Source: JBGSPQ01 sp964346765 (lineage in GTDB: Bacteria > Patescibacteriota > Gracilibacteria > UBA1369). From it: 64,000 nucleotides of DNA. A model generated the notes under the pieces. The model was not told the DNA's origin. It saw nothing but the letters and a program-made list of their open reading frames with translations, and did not search any database. Shown one piece after another: positions 35,168-44,246 of this stretch (its first letter is position 1; each line of letters opens with the position of its first letter). Made by a program: the position numbers and the translations under genes. The stretch is from assembly GCA_964346765.1 (NCBI GenBank), contig CAYFWB010000004.1, positions 62,001 through 126,000 on the forward strand. The letters run 5' to 3'.

Positions 35168-37234
35168 TTAAGCTCTTTCCGCTATGATTTTTTCGGCCAC
35201 GTTGTTAGGCACTTTTTCGTATTTGTCGAATTCCATGGAGTAAGCCGCTCTTCCTTGTGTCATCGAGCGAAGGTCGGTGGCGTATCCGAACATTTCGGAA
35301 AGTGGTACATAAGCGTGGATAGCTTTGGCCATTCCGCGATCCGTTGTTTCATAGATCTGACCTCTTTTTGAATTAAGATTACCCATGACGTCTCCAAAGA
35401 ATTCTTCGGGAGTGGTTACTTCAACTTTCATGATCGGTTCAAGTAGTACGGGGCCGGCGTTTTTGGCTCCTTTCTGAAAGGCGAGTGATCCGGCGACTTT
35501 AAACGCAAGTTCGGACGAGTCAACGTCGTGGTAGGATCCGTCGTACAGTTCGACCGATAGATCTACAATCGGGTATCCTGCAACGATACCCCTGGTCATA
35601 GCTTCTTGAATACCTTTGTCAACCGCGGGAATATATTCTTTTGGAATTTTGCCTCCAACGATTTTGTCGACAAATTCATAACCTTTGCCCGGTTCGTTGG
35701 GAGTGATTTTAATGAGTACATGTCCGTATTGACCACGACCACCCGATTGTTTGGCGTATTTTTCTTCGGCTTTGACTTCGTTTTGAACGGTTTCTCTGTA
35801 GGCGACCTGCGGACGGCCGATGTTGGCTTCCACTTTGAATTCACGTTTCATACGGTCGACGATGATATCTAGGTGAAGTTCTCCCATACCCGAAATAAGT
35901 GTTTGGCTTGTTTCTTCATCCGATTGGACGCGGAAAGTCGGATCTTCTTCGGCAAGTTTTTGCAGGGCGATACCCATTTTTTCTTGGTCGGCTTTGGTCT
36001 TTGGTTCAATCGCGATCTGGATAACCGGTTCCGGGAAGGTGATCGATTCAAGAATGATCGGATGTTTTTCGTCGCAAAGTGTTTGACCTGTTCTGGCTTC
36101 TTTAAGACCTACGACAGCGGCAATACCACCGGCTTTAAGTTGTTTGATTTCTTTTCTGGAGTTGGCGTGCATTTGCAGTAAACGGCTGATTCTTTCTTTG
36201 TTACCGGTTGATGAATTTAAAACATAACTTCCCGAGTCGAGTTTGCCGGAATAAACGCGGAAAAAGGCAAGTTTACCAACAAAAGGATCGGACATCACTT
36301 TAAAGATAAGCGCTGAGAAAGGAGCGTTTTCATCCGACGGTCTATCTTCTTCTTGTTCTGTGTCGGGGTTGATGCCTGTAATAGGAGGTACATCCAGCGG
36401 TGAAGGGAGGTAAACGTTTACCGCATCGAGCATTTGCTGAATACCTTTGTTGGCGAGAGCGCTTCCGCAAAGTACGGGATAAAGTTGTACATTAATGACC
36501 GCTTTTCTAAGCGCGGTATTTAGTTCTTCGATTGAAATTTCTTCTCCGTTTAAGTATTTGTCAATAAGTTTGTCATCGGTTTCGGCGATTTTTTCCACAA
36601 GAGTGTTTCTGTATTCTTCAACTTGATCTTTCATGTGTTCCGGGATTTCGATCTCTTTGATAATTTCACCGAATTTTCCATCATGTGTGTAGGCTTTTTT
36701 TTCAATTAAATCGATTAGTCCGCCGAATTCGTTTTCGGCTCCGATCGGGAGTTGAATTGCGACGGCTTCGGGGGCAAGTCTGTCATGAATCGATTTAAGA
36801 CTCATAAAAAAGTCGGCGCCGATTTTATCCATCTTGTTGATAAATCCCATTCGTGGAACTTTGTATTTGTCGGCCTGTCTCCATACTGTTTCGGATTGAG
36901 GTTCTACACCCTGTGAACCGTCGAAGACAACAACACCTCCGTCGAGAACTCTAAGCGACCTTTCCACTTCGGCGGTAAAGTCCACGTGTCCGGGAGTGTC
37001 GATAATATTATAGGTGCAATCTTTCCATTCACATGTGGTGGCGGCCGAGGTGATGGTGATTCCTCTTTCTCTTTCTTGTTCCATCCAGTCCATGGTCGCG
37101 GCGCCTTCATGCACTTCACCTATTTTATAGTTGATACCTGTGTAGAAAAGTACACGTTCCGTTGTAGTGGTTTTACCGGCGTCAATGTGTGCGATAATAC
37201 CGAAATTTCTTAATTTTTTGAGGTCTTCTGACAT
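35168..37234 (-). CDS. fusA: Elongation factor G
   Basis: GTPase that drives translocation. AHIDAGKTTTTERVLFYTG, DTPGHVDFTAEVERS and NKMDKIGADF are the G motifs. Domain IV has GGRGQYGHVLIKI and domain V ends with TDLRSMTQGRAAYSMEFDKYE. Length 688. First gene of the ribosomal run on the minus strand; rpsL and rpsG are absent upstream, where a hairpin and trxA lie. Confidence 0.97.
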   Translation of the reverse strand: MSEDLKKLRNFGIIAHIDAGKTTTTERVLFYTGINYKIGEVHEGAATMDWMEQERERGITITSAATTCEWKDCTYNIIDTPGHVDFTAEVERSLRVLDGGVVVFDGSQGVEPQSETVWRQADKYKVPRMGFINKMDKIGADFFMSLKSIHDRLAPEAVAIQLPIGAENEFGGLIDLIEKKAYTHDGKFGEIIKEIEIPEHMKDQVEEYRNTLVEKIAETDDKLIDKYLNGEEISIEELNTALRKAVINVQLYPVLCGSALANKGIQQMLDAVNVYLPSPLDVPPITGINPDTEQEEDRPSDENAPFSALIFKVMSDPFVGKLAFFRVYSGKLDSGSYVLNSSTGNKERISRLLQMHANSRKEIKQLKAGGIAAVVGLKEARTGQTLCDEKHPIILESITFPEPVIQIAIEPKTKADQEKMGIALQKLAEEDPTFRVQSDEETSQTLISGMGELHLDIIVDRMKREFKVEANIGRPQVAYRETVQNEVKAEEKYAKQSGGRGQYGHVLIKITPNEPGKGYEFVDKIVGGKIPKEYIPAVDKGIQEAMTRGIVAGYPIVDLSVELYDGSYHDVDSSELAFKVAGSLAFQKGAKNAGPVLLEPIMKVEVTTPEEFFGDVMGNLNSKRGQIYETTDRGMAKAIHAYVPLSEMFGYATDLRSMTQGRAAYSMEFDKYEKVPNNVAEKIIAERA

Positions 37235-37269
37235 TTTAAAAAGGGGTGAAACTAATAATATGTTTTAAG

Positions 37270-37314
37270 AAAGCCCTCGATGTGACGCCGTAATAAAGAG
37301 CGTTTGAGGGCTTT
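37270..37314 (-). terminator. Long-loop hairpin upstream of fusA
   Basis: AAAGCCCTC (37270-37278) and GAGGGCTTT (37306-37314) form a perfect 9-bp stem with a 27-nt loop. In the minus-strand RNA it lies between trxA and fusA and is followed by TCTTAAAACA, which is only weakly U-rich. It may end the trxA operon or act in the fusA leader; the stem itself is unambiguous. Confidence 0.45.
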
Positions 37315-37444
37315 GGTATTATATTGGGTCATTATTTAAAGTCAAGCGAGAAGGCCGTATGTTTTATATTTTTATTGATTGTTATTATAGAATGAATGAC
37401 CCGCCTTTAATTAAGTAGGGTCAAAAAGTGAAAAATGATTATAT

Positions 37445-37768
37445 TTAGGCGTGTTGGTTAAGGACGTCTTCCAAGACAGGTTGAGTTTGAACGCCCACCA
37501 TTTTGTGCACGGGTTCGCCGTTTTTGAAGACCAGAAGAGTGGGGAGGCTCATAACTCCGTATTTCATGGCGGTCATGCTGGATTCTTCGGTGTCCAATTT
37601 GCCGACATCGGCTTTTTCGCCTATTGATTCGGCAAGTTTGTCTATTATGGGTGCCTGCATCATGCAGGGGCCGCACCATCCGGCGAAGAAATCCACCAGT
37701 ACGGGTTTTTGTTTTGATGCTTCTATTACATCCCGTTGAAAGTTTGAATTCGTGAAATGTTTAGTCAT
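37445..37768 (-). CDS. trxA: Thioredoxin
   Basis: A 107-residue protein-disulfide reductase with the active site WCGPC (Trp31-Cys35), the cis-proline region MSLPTLLVF and the glycine of KMVGVQ. It is third in an operon with a ten-helix membrane protein and a CsoR/CstR-like repressor. This links it to thiol or sulfur stress rather than general housekeeping alone. The residue after the second Cys is Met rather than Lys/Arg. Confidence 0.93.
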   Translation of the reverse strand: MTKHFTNSNFQRDVIEASKQKPVLVDFFAGWCGPCMMQAPIIDKLAESIGEKADVGKLDTEESSMTAMKYGVMSLPTLLVFKNGEPVHKMVGVQTQPVLEDVLNQHA

Positions 37769-37789
37769 AATAATAAGGTTAAAAAATTG

Positions 37790-38038
37790 TTAATTGATGC
37801 AGGTGAGTTCTTTGAAGAATTTGTGGCAGGTTTCTTGTTTGGATGCTTTGTCTTTGCACTTGTCGATGCATTCGGTGAACTGCGCTTCAAGGAATCTGTT
37901 CATAAGTGTGTTGAAAGAAGATTTCGCGGCTTTCATTTGAGTCAGTACTTCAAAGCAGTTTCTTTCGGCGGCCATCATATCTTTGAGTCCGTTCAATTGT
38001 CCGATAATGTTATTGATAAGTTGTTGATCGTTCTTCAT
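37790..38038 (-). CDS. CsoR/CstR-family (DUF156) repressor
   Basis: An 82-residue all-helical protein with IIGQLNGLKDMMAAERNCFEVLTQMKAA, the DUF156 pattern. CsoR copper sensors use Cys-His-Cys with spacings of 25 and 4. Here Cys28, Gln53 and Cys57 occupy those positions, so the His is replaced. Loss of the His with retention of both Cys is the pattern of the persulfide sensor CstR. Extra Cys lie at 61, 71 and 80. Its ATG overlaps the preceding stop (ATGA), so expression is coupled. A CsoR-type palindrome lies at the operon promoter. Confidence 0.8.
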   Translation of the reverse strand: MKNDQQLINNIIGQLNGLKDMMAAERNCFEVLTQMKAAKSSFNTLMNRFLEAQFTECIDKCKDKASKQETCHKFFKELTCIN

Positions 38039-39147
38039 GCTTGTTTAAAATGTTTATAGAGTAGTGAAAAGAACATCACGACAGTTATTATAAAAGTGAT
38101 GATGATAGTGAAGTATAGGAAGGGGGTTGGAATGAAGGCGGCGTAAACAAAACTGCCAAGGACGGCGAAGGCGACAAGCGGACAGATGAGTCCCCATTGT
38201 GAGGGATAGAATTCTTTGAAGAAATCTTTTTTAAGGTATTCGCTTAAAAGACTCAGGCCAAACAGCATGTACCAGATTTCAAAGGCAAAGAAGGTTGTGG
38301 TTACTATTAAAAAGTAAGCGCCCATTTCGGCGTTTTGATGCTGTTCAAGGTAGTGGCCGAAGCGGAAGAAACTGATTGCGTATAATGTGAGGTTTGGTAC
38401 TACAATTAAGAAGCTTGGTAGGAACTGTTTTTCCGGCAGGCCGCGCATGGCAAAGTGGCTTTTAAAAAGGGAGACCAGTTTTACTGTGAGTAAAAATAGT
38501 CCCATTGATCCGCTGATTAATGACATGAAGGCGGCGGTGTGGGCGATTTCGGGGTTTTTTGCCAGGGCGGCGATTCCGGTGCCGGTTACCGTTACCATGC
38601 CCAGGGCGAAAGGGTGCAGTAGCCAGCCAAAGTGGATTTTGCTGACGTCGAATTCATTGGTGAATGAGATTGTGAGCAGTTTTATTTCGGTCCAAAGAAG
38701 TGCGATCCAGATGACACTCCATCCGATTAAGGCCGGAAGCATGAATGATTGCAGGTTATCCGCGATTTGGGGGATGAAGTACCTTACAGGGCCAATAAAA
38801 ACGTTCATGGTCATGGTGATTGAAATGAACGGAGCCAGAATGGCGGAGTTTTTTAAAGGGTCCTGGATGAATTCGTGAAAGGCGCGTTTGTTTTTAATCC
38901 AGATTAGAAGTTGGATTAAAAAAAATGCGGTCAGAATAATGTGGATAGCCGTGAAAAGGATCATGGAAATTTCCGCGCCGCGGAAAAGGAAGAACTGCCA
39001 GAGCGAGGCGCCGACGTACGGCATTTGGGACTGGGTGATTAAGCCGGCGGCGTGGGAGACGGAGTAGTTGAAGAAGGCAAAGGGCACTACGGCTATGCCG
39101 CCGGCGCCGAGCGACGCAAGGAAGTACAGCGGCGTAAATTTTTTCAT
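38035..39147 (-). CDS. Polytopic membrane protein of the CsoR/CstR operon (function unknown)
   Basis: About 370 residues with roughly ten hydrophobic helices, no large soluble domain and few charged residues inside the membrane. The helix number and even spacing recall the TehA/SLAC1 anion-channel family, but no diagnostic motif was recognised. The frame opens at 39183, yet the promoter and operator occupy that region, so ATG 39147 is the likely start. Co-transcription with a persulfide/copper-type sensor and thioredoxin suggests transport of a sulfur compound, a metal or an anion; this is inference. Confidence 0.6.
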   Translation of the reverse strand: MKKFTPLYFLASLGAGGIAVVPFAFFNYSVSHAAGLITQSQMPYVGASLWQFFLFRGAEISMILFTAIHIILTAFFLIQLLIWIKNKRAFHEFIQDPLKNSAILAPFISITMTMNVFIGPVRYFIPQIADNLQSFMLPALIGWSVIWIALLWTEIKLLTISFTNEFDVSKIHFGWLLHPFALGMVTVTGTGIAALAKNPEIAHTAAFMSLISGSMGLFLLTVKLVSLFKSHFAMRGLPEKQFLPSFLIVVPNLTLYAISFFRFGHYLEQHQNAEMGAYFLIVTTTFFAFEIWYMLFGLSLLSEYLKKDFFKEFYPSQWGLICPLVAFAVLGSFVYAAFIPTPFLYFTIIITFIITVVMFFSLLYKHFKQA

Positions 39148-39184
39148 GATTAACTGAGTTATGTTTTTTGAGTATGATTCCAAA

Positions 39185-39211
39185 ATAGTATATACCCCTA
39201 GGGGGTGTCAA
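39185..39211 (-). promoter_or_regulatory. Promoter with an embedded CsoR-type operator
   Basis: On the minus strand TTGACA (39211-39206) is a perfect -35 box. Between it and a -10 candidate, TACTAT (39190-39185), lies the palindrome ATACCCCTAGGGGGTGT (39192-39208) with core CCCCTAGGGG. C-runs meeting G-runs in this way are typical of operators bound by CsoR/CstR proteins. Its place between the two boxes fits simple repression of the three-gene operon. The 15-nt spacer is short. Confidence 0.65.
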
Positions 39212-39580
39212 TGGTTGGCGGCGAAAATTTTCGCCGTCTTTGTTCGCAGTTTTCATTTATTAATTTGAAAATTCGTTTTAGGTTCCGTTTTTACAAGCAA
39301 TTTTTGAATCTTTTTCTTTTTTATCTTGAGTAGCACTCCTTAATAATTTATGCTTGGTGAATTCGCTGAAATAGAGTTTATTATTGTTTTGAATAAAGCT
39401 CTTCCAATAGTTTTTGTGTTTGCTTGGCAAGGTCGCTTTGTGTGTTTTGTAAATTACTGTAAATGCATGTGTCTAAAAGTACATGCGTATCCTGTGACTG
39501 GCATTTTTTCTACTTGAATTATAGCGGAATTGGTATGATTGTATAGAAAAGATGTTAAATATTTCTAAACTAAATTTAAA
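39212..39580. other. Non-coding interval before the SLH-nuclease gene, with a palindrome
   Basis: No gene was found here. It contains the perfect 18-bp palindrome CGGCGAAAATTTTCGCCG (39219-39236) next to the CsoR operator, and a small stem GCATGT/ACATGC (39465-39470 and 39481-39486). The rest is AT-rich without clear promoter boxes. Confidence 0.5.
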
Positions 39581-40645
39581 ATGTTTAAAAAGTTGTGTGG
39601 GCTTTGTTTGGCCGTGTTAATGCCGGGGATGGTTTTTGCCGAGGTGCAGCCGCCGTTTCCGGACGTACCAGTGGATCATCAATATGTAGAAGCTATCGGT
39701 TATCTTTATGACAATGATATTGTGAGCGGTTATCCGGATGGGACTTTTAAACCGGACGCGCAAATCAACCGCGCGGAGTTTTTGAAAATTCTGGTGGGGA
39801 GCGGGAACGAGGGATTGGCGTATGCCGATGAGCTGGAGTCTCCTCAATCCGACTGTTTTACGGATGTGGGTTCGGAGTGGTTTGCGGCTTATGTGTGCGC
39901 GGGGAAGGCTTTCGGTTGGGTGGATGGGTATCCCGACGGCAGTTATAAACCGGAGCAGACGGTAAACAAGGTAGAGGCTATTAAAATGGTTTTAAACGCC
40001 AAGGAACTGGCCGATTTGCCGGATCCTTCCACTATCACGGTTAAACCTTATGACGATGTTCCTCTGGGCGAGTGGTACACGCCTTATGTGATGCGGGTCA
40101 AGGAGCTTGGAATTCTGGAAGAGACGGGCGGAAACCTGAATCCAGGGGCGAACATGTCGCGGGCGGGGATTTCGGAAATGATGTACAGGAGTGAGTTTGT
40201 GGTGACGCCGGAGCCGGGCTTTGTTATTGATCTTGAGATGGCTATGGTAACGCGTGTGGTGGACGGTGATACTTTGGAGGTGGATCTGGACGGGGTGACG
40301 GAAAAGGTGCGTTTGCTGGGAATTGATACACCGGAATTTTCCAGCAGTGACTGTTATGCGCAGGAAGCGACGGATTACATAGAAGGGCTGGTTTTGGGGA
40401 AAGAAGTCGCACTAAAGGCAGACGCTTTAAATGTCGACAGGGACAGATATGACCGTTTGCTCCGTTATGTGGAGCTTGACGGTCTGGATATCAACAAGAA
40501 GATGATTCGCGACGGGTACGCTTTATATTACGATACCTATGATGTATTAAGGGGCGCGGAATATGCCGAAGCCCAGCTGGCCGCGCAGACCGAAGTCTTG
40601 GGTTTGTGGGGGGATTGCCAGGGGGCGGAGGAGCCGGGCTTATAA
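39581..40645 (+). CDS. Secreted SLH-domain protein with a C-terminal thermonuclease (SNase) domain
   Basis: After a signal peptide (cleavage after VFA near residue 20), three SLH repeats cover about 27-205; the first two carry GYPDGTFKPD- and GYPDGSYKPE-type loops. Residues 218-348 are a staphylococcal-nuclease domain: VVDGDTLEV, Arg244 in KVRLLGIDTPE with Glu252, and Arg292 in DRYDRLLRYV correspond to the catalytic Arg, Glu and Arg. A calcium-dependent nuclease fixed at the cell surface would degrade extracellular nucleic acid, giving nucleotides to an organism with limited biosynthesis. An IS110 remnant follows at once. Confidence 0.88.
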   Translation: MFKKLCGLCLAVLMPGMVFAEVQPPFPDVPVDHQYVEAIGYLYDNDIVSGYPDGTFKPDAQINRAEFLKILVGSGNEGLAYADELESPQSDCFTDVGSEWFAAYVCAGKAFGWVDGYPDGSYKPEQTVNKVEAIKMVLNAKELADLPDPSTITVKPYDDVPLGEWYTPYVMRVKELGILEETGGNLNPGANMSRAGISEMMYRSEFVVTPEPGFVIDLEMAMVTRVVDGDTLEVDLDGVTEKVRLLGIDTPEFSSSDCYAQEATDYIEGLVLGKEVALKADALNVDRDRYDRLLRYVELDGLDINKKMIRDGYALYYDTYDVLRGAEYAEAQLAAQTEVLGLWGDCQGAEEPGL

Positions 40646-40687
40646 ACCAGTTGAATATAGGTTGGGCGCGATATTCCGAGTTTTTTC

Positions 40688-41007
40688 GCCGGATGCGCGG
40701 CTTTTTTGCGTTTGTGGTCAACCAGAATCGGCGCGACATGAACTACGGAATGGCCGGCTTCATTCAGATATGAAGTAAGTCTTTGACCAAAACCCTGGCA
40801 ATCTTCCAGACCGATACGCGGTGAAAGGTTTGCCACTTTTGCCACTAATCTGACTTTTCCGGCCAACTCCTCAAAATTTTGAGGATAATTACCAACAGTG
40901 AGCTCAAACAGTTTTTCTCCGAATGGAGAAAGGCCAACTGCCGTATGTGTGTCCTTGTGGACATCGACGCCTACAAAGAGCGTCTTTGCTTTTTCACAGG
41001 TTTGCAT
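40688..41007 (-). pseudogene. Truncated IS110-family transposase (N-terminal DEDD part)
   Basis: From ATG 41007 the frame gives FVGVDVHKDTH, the first catalytic Asp region of IS110 DEDD transposases, then GLEDCQGFG with the catalytic Glu and VAPILVDHKRKKAAHP. Homology stops just before the expected KTDxxDA motif with the last catalytic residues, and the frame then runs on into the end of the SLH-nuclease gene (to 40537) as nonsense. The C-terminal serine-bearing domain is missing, so the element cannot transpose alone. A short GCCG/CGGC stem plus T6 (40688-40707) lies at its truncated end. Confidence 0.75.
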
Positions 41008-41112
41008 GTGAAATGGAGTTAAAGAATATGCTTTGCGCGACGGCTGAATTCCCGGTATACGAGTCATATCCCTTGCGTGCGACTATCCGCTATATGTTCA
41101 TATCCGAAACAC

Positions 41113-41245
41113 GGAGGCGGTATGCTACAATCCCTCATGAGTCGTTTTCATCAATTGAAGAGCGACAGGAACAAAAAACGAAATATCATACCGCCTCCAC
41201 TTGAGATGAATGACAGGGCAAGGGTGTGAAATGTCATACTACCTC
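41113..41245. repeat. 12-bp inverted repeat in the non-coding end of the IS110 remnant
   Basis: GGAGGCGGTATG (41113-41124) is the exact reverse complement of CATACCGCCTCC (41187-41198), with 62 nt between. A diverged third copy, CATACTACCTCC, is at 41234-41245. The region lies upstream of the transposase start, where IS110 elements encode their bridge RNA. Whether this hairpin belongs to such an RNA or marks an older boundary is not known. Confidence 0.55.
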
Positions 41246-41328
41246 CATAGACTTTACACTAAAAGTCCGAGACGATTCTCTCATACTGGGGACAAAAAGG
41301 GTGAATGCCCGAAGCCCAAAACACCTTA

Positions 41329-42750
41329 TTATATTTTTACTCCCAACTTTTCTATTTCATTTTTTATCCATTTTTCCGCTTCTTGTTCGTCTTTTTCTAT
41401 TGCCATTTCTACGCCTTGCTTGGCGATTTCAAGGAGGGATTTTGATAATTTCCTGTCGGCAAATGATTCTTCAATCAGTTCTTTGATTTCCTTTTGGTTA
41501 TCTTCATTTAAAATAGGAATTATGGTTGTTTTTACTTGATCCGGTCTCCAATGCTTGATAATTGATCCGCCGGCGTACTGCTCGATTTGTTTTTGAACAA
41601 CTACGGAATTTAAAACAAGCGTTAAGTATTCGGGCAATACTCGTTGGTCAATATCTTTTAATCTTAAAATACCGCCGGAAATAATCATTTTTTGCGGTTC
41701 TTCATTGAGAAAATAGGCAATACCGGGGGTTGCGTCCTTGGAAAGTAAAACCTCTCCTTTTTTAGGTTGATGTTTTTTAAAAGTCTCGTACAATTCGTCT
41801 GCTAAAAACTGCTGATTATTGGTACCTATTTCAAATTTTGAAAGATTGCTCACGCGGACAAACGGAATTCCGTTTTCTTGATATGCTTCGCTTCCCGGCT
41901 CAATACTTTTTTTAATTTTCACCAAATTTCCCAATTCATCAAATCCGTCTTTGTATTTTTTCACCGCCTCAATGATTTCTTCGTATTTCGGTTGAAAATA
42001 CTCCGCATCAAAACGCTCGGCTTCTTGGGTGTCGGAAAAGTTTTTAATAAAACTCAGTTCGTGTTTCGGTCTCCAGCTGGGGAGTTCGAGTTCGGAAAGG
42101 AGTAGTTGTTCGGCTTGGGAGTAGTGTGTTTTGGAAGACTCAATTTGTTGAAAAGCATTTTTAACTATCTCAGCAATCATTTCTTGAAAAGAGCTTTTAA
42201 CAATTGGAATTGGAGCTTGTCGCACTTTTTGCAATGATAACCCTTGTTGCACCATCCCTGAACTATTTCTAGTAAGCCAATCCTGCCCAAGATTACAATT
42301 CAGATAAACCAGCAAAAATTCTGGCAAGATTCTGGATTTTTTCTCTAAATCAATTCTAGCAACATCTTGATCAATATTTGCTGGTAAAATATTCTCATTA
42401 ACTAAGGCGCAAAATCCAACAGTTCCTCTAGTCGAAAGAATTAAGTCATCTTTTTGCAGTGATGATCTTTTATTTTTATCATCTACCCACTTTGCAATCC
42501 TATCTGCTTCAATATCATCTGCAAACCAATTTTTAGCATTTTTAGCGGTTAAATGCCTTATTGGAGAATCTTCATCAACTTCATGATATCCATGCTGCCC
42601 ATCAGTCACAAAAGCTATATCACCAATTTTAATGTTCTCATATTTGGCAATCAATGCGTCTTCTCTTAAATATTGAGGCTTGTAATACTCAGCATCCCAT
42701 CTGAATGCAAAGCTTTCTAATTCACTAAAATTTATGATTGAGTATTGCAT
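41329..42750 (-). CDS. hsdS: Restriction-modification specificity subunit (HsdS-like)
   Basis: A 473-residue DNA-recognition subunit with two target-recognition domains (about 30-190 and 255-430). Each begins with an RWDAEYYKP / RFDAEYFQP motif and contains the STRG or KDATPG turn and the FLLVYLN / YLTLVLNS helix, followed by a conserved helical spacer. It directs the methylase and nuclease to a bipartite site. It starts 2 nt after the ATPase stop and is the last gene of the module. The duplicate RFDAEYF signature shows its origin by internal duplication. Confidence 0.88.
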   Translation of the reverse strand: MQYSIINFSELESFAFRWDAEYYKPQYLREDALIAKYENIKIGDIAFVTDGQHGYHEVDEDSPIRHLTAKNAKNWFADDIEADRIAKWVDDKNKRSSLQKDDLILSTRGTVGFCALVNENILPANIDQDVARIDLEKKSRILPEFLLVYLNCNLGQDWLTRNSSGMVQQGLSLQKVRQAPIPIVKSSFQEMIAEIVKNAFQQIESSKTHYSQAEQLLLSELELPSWRPKHELSFIKNFSDTQEAERFDAEYFQPKYEEIIEAVKKYKDGFDELGNLVKIKKSIEPGSEAYQENGIPFVRVSNLSKFEIGTNNQQFLADELYETFKKHQPKKGEVLLSKDATPGIAYFLNEEPQKMIISGGILRLKDIDQRVLPEYLTLVLNSVVVQKQIEQYAGGSIIKHWRPDQVKTTIIPILNEDNQKEIKELIEESFADRKLSKSLLEIAKQGVEMAIEKDEQEAEKWIKNEIEKLGVKI

Positions 42751-42752
42751 AG

Positions 42753-44243
42753 TTAGTCATCTTTAATAAAAGAAATCATCTCTTGAGTAGATTGTTTTAA
42801 TTCATCATCTGAATATTTATCATTTTGCGTATTTTCGGGATGATGGATTGAGTGCCTTATATAGGTTTGCAAAGCCACATCAAATTTCAAATCTTCTTTT
42901 TCCTGTTCTGTTTTATTTCCTTTTAGCTTTCTATCATCAAACCATTTTTTATTATCGTTAGTTTTCTTATTATCTAAAAATTGACCAAATTCATCCTTTT
43001 TATTCGCTTCTAAATAACCATAAAGCTCATTATGAAATTCCACTGTCGGCAAATCGTAAGCGTGCCAGTTTATTTCTCCCCAAGTCGGGCTAAATCTGCC
43101 AAAAATACCCCAGCCGTCATCTCTTGCGTCTATAATCTCTATTTCATCATTGTTTTTCTTAAAAATTGAGAGCTTTGCACCTTCCCCGATTGCTCCTTTG
43201 AACATATAGGGAGAATGAGTAGAAATAAAAATTTGTTTGTCTTTTGCTTCTTCTAAAAGCAATTCCAATAATTTTTCTTGTGCTTTTGGGTGTAAATGTA
43301 ATTCCGGTTCATCTATCAGATAGATGATTTTTCCGTCAGACGCTCCGGCAATATTTTTTAACAATAGTATGGTTAGAATAATTTCAATGCCGGATCCTAA
43401 ATCTTTTACCAAAATCTGCTTAAGTTCATTGTCTTTTCTGATAGTAAAAAAGGCATTTTCAAAAGGTTGCAACAAAGGCAGTAAATCAATTTTTAGATTT
43501 TCATAATCATCATTTTCAAAGAAGTTTTTTAAGTCTTCCGCTGTTTTTGTGCCTGCACTACTTCCAACTATTTCTTGAATATTTTTAAAAAATTCTCCGT
43601 TTATATTGTTGACAAGATTTTGTTGGTTTTCTTCGTTTAAATTTTTTCTAAACTTCCAACTTAAATCATCAAGTATTTTTTCAAATGTGGTTTTATAGTT
43701 TCCCGTTGTTATTTGTCTATTTCTGTTTTTATCAAAATAAAAAATATTCAAACCGTCATCTTTAATGCGGGAGTTAGAAAAAGGTTTGTCTCTTGAATCA
43801 ACATCTTTTTTAGGATTATCATTTTTGTCAAGATATTTGTTATCAATTTTAAACCACGAATGGTCTTGAAAGGGGGCAGACAATAATTTATTTTTCTCTT
43901 TTGTGTCTCTGCTTTTTGCAAAAAATTCTATTCCAGACGATTTAAAGTGCCAACTACTATAATAATCAATAGAAGATGAACATTCATATTTATCAGTATC
44001 AGCAATAACTTCAATAGCTTGCTTAAAATCTTGAAAATCACTTATATTCAGTTTGTTTTGTACCGAAAAACTATTTAGCGTTAAATAATTGATAGCTTCC
44101 AGTAGGGTTGTTTTTCCATTTCCGTTTTCGCCTATCAAAATATTTAGTCCACTGCCTTTTTCACCGTTAGGAGTAGCTAAATTTTCAAAGGTTTTATCCT
44201 GAAAGCATTTAAAATTTTTGATCTGTAATTTATTGATAAACAT
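42753..44243 (-). CDS. AAA ATPase (RecF/OLD-like) linked to the restriction module
   Basis: A 496-residue ABC/SMC-type ATPase: Walker A GENGNGKTT (38-46) and Walker B IYLIDEPELHLHP near 310, with a following STHSPYMF switch. There is no visible TOPRIM nuclease domain as in OLD proteins; the C-terminal 130 residues are charged and unrecognised. ATPases of this kind are found inside type I restriction loci as restriction-linked ORFs. It starts 4 nt after the stop of an orphan hsdM tail and is translationally close to hsdS. Confidence 0.75.
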   Translation of the reverse strand: MFINKLQIKNFKCFQDKTFENLATPNGEKGSGLNILIGENGNGKTTLLEAINYLTLNSFSVQNKLNISDFQDFKQAIEVIADTDKYECSSSIDYYSSWHFKSSGIEFFAKSRDTKEKNKLLSAPFQDHSWFKIDNKYLDKNDNPKKDVDSRDKPFSNSRIKDDGLNIFYFDKNRNRQITTGNYKTTFEKILDDLSWKFRKNLNEENQQNLVNNINGEFFKNIQEIVGSSAGTKTAEDLKNFFENDDYENLKIDLLPLLQPFENAFFTIRKDNELKQILVKDLGSGIEIILTILLLKNIAGASDGKIIYLIDEPELHLHPKAQEKLLELLLEEAKDKQIFISTHSPYMFKGAIGEGAKLSIFKKNNDEIEIIDARDDGWGIFGRFSPTWGEINWHAYDLPTVEFHNELYGYLEANKKDEFGQFLDNKKTNDNKKWFDDRKLKGNKTEQEKEDLKFDVALQTYIRHSIHHPENTQNDKYSDDELKQSTQEMISFIKDD

Positions 44244-44246
44244 AAT

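Noticed and set aside
40537..40687. Continuation of the IS110 transposase frame into the SLH-nuclease gene
   Set aside because: Homology to transposases stops near 40688; the remaining frame is antisense to the end of the nuclease gene.
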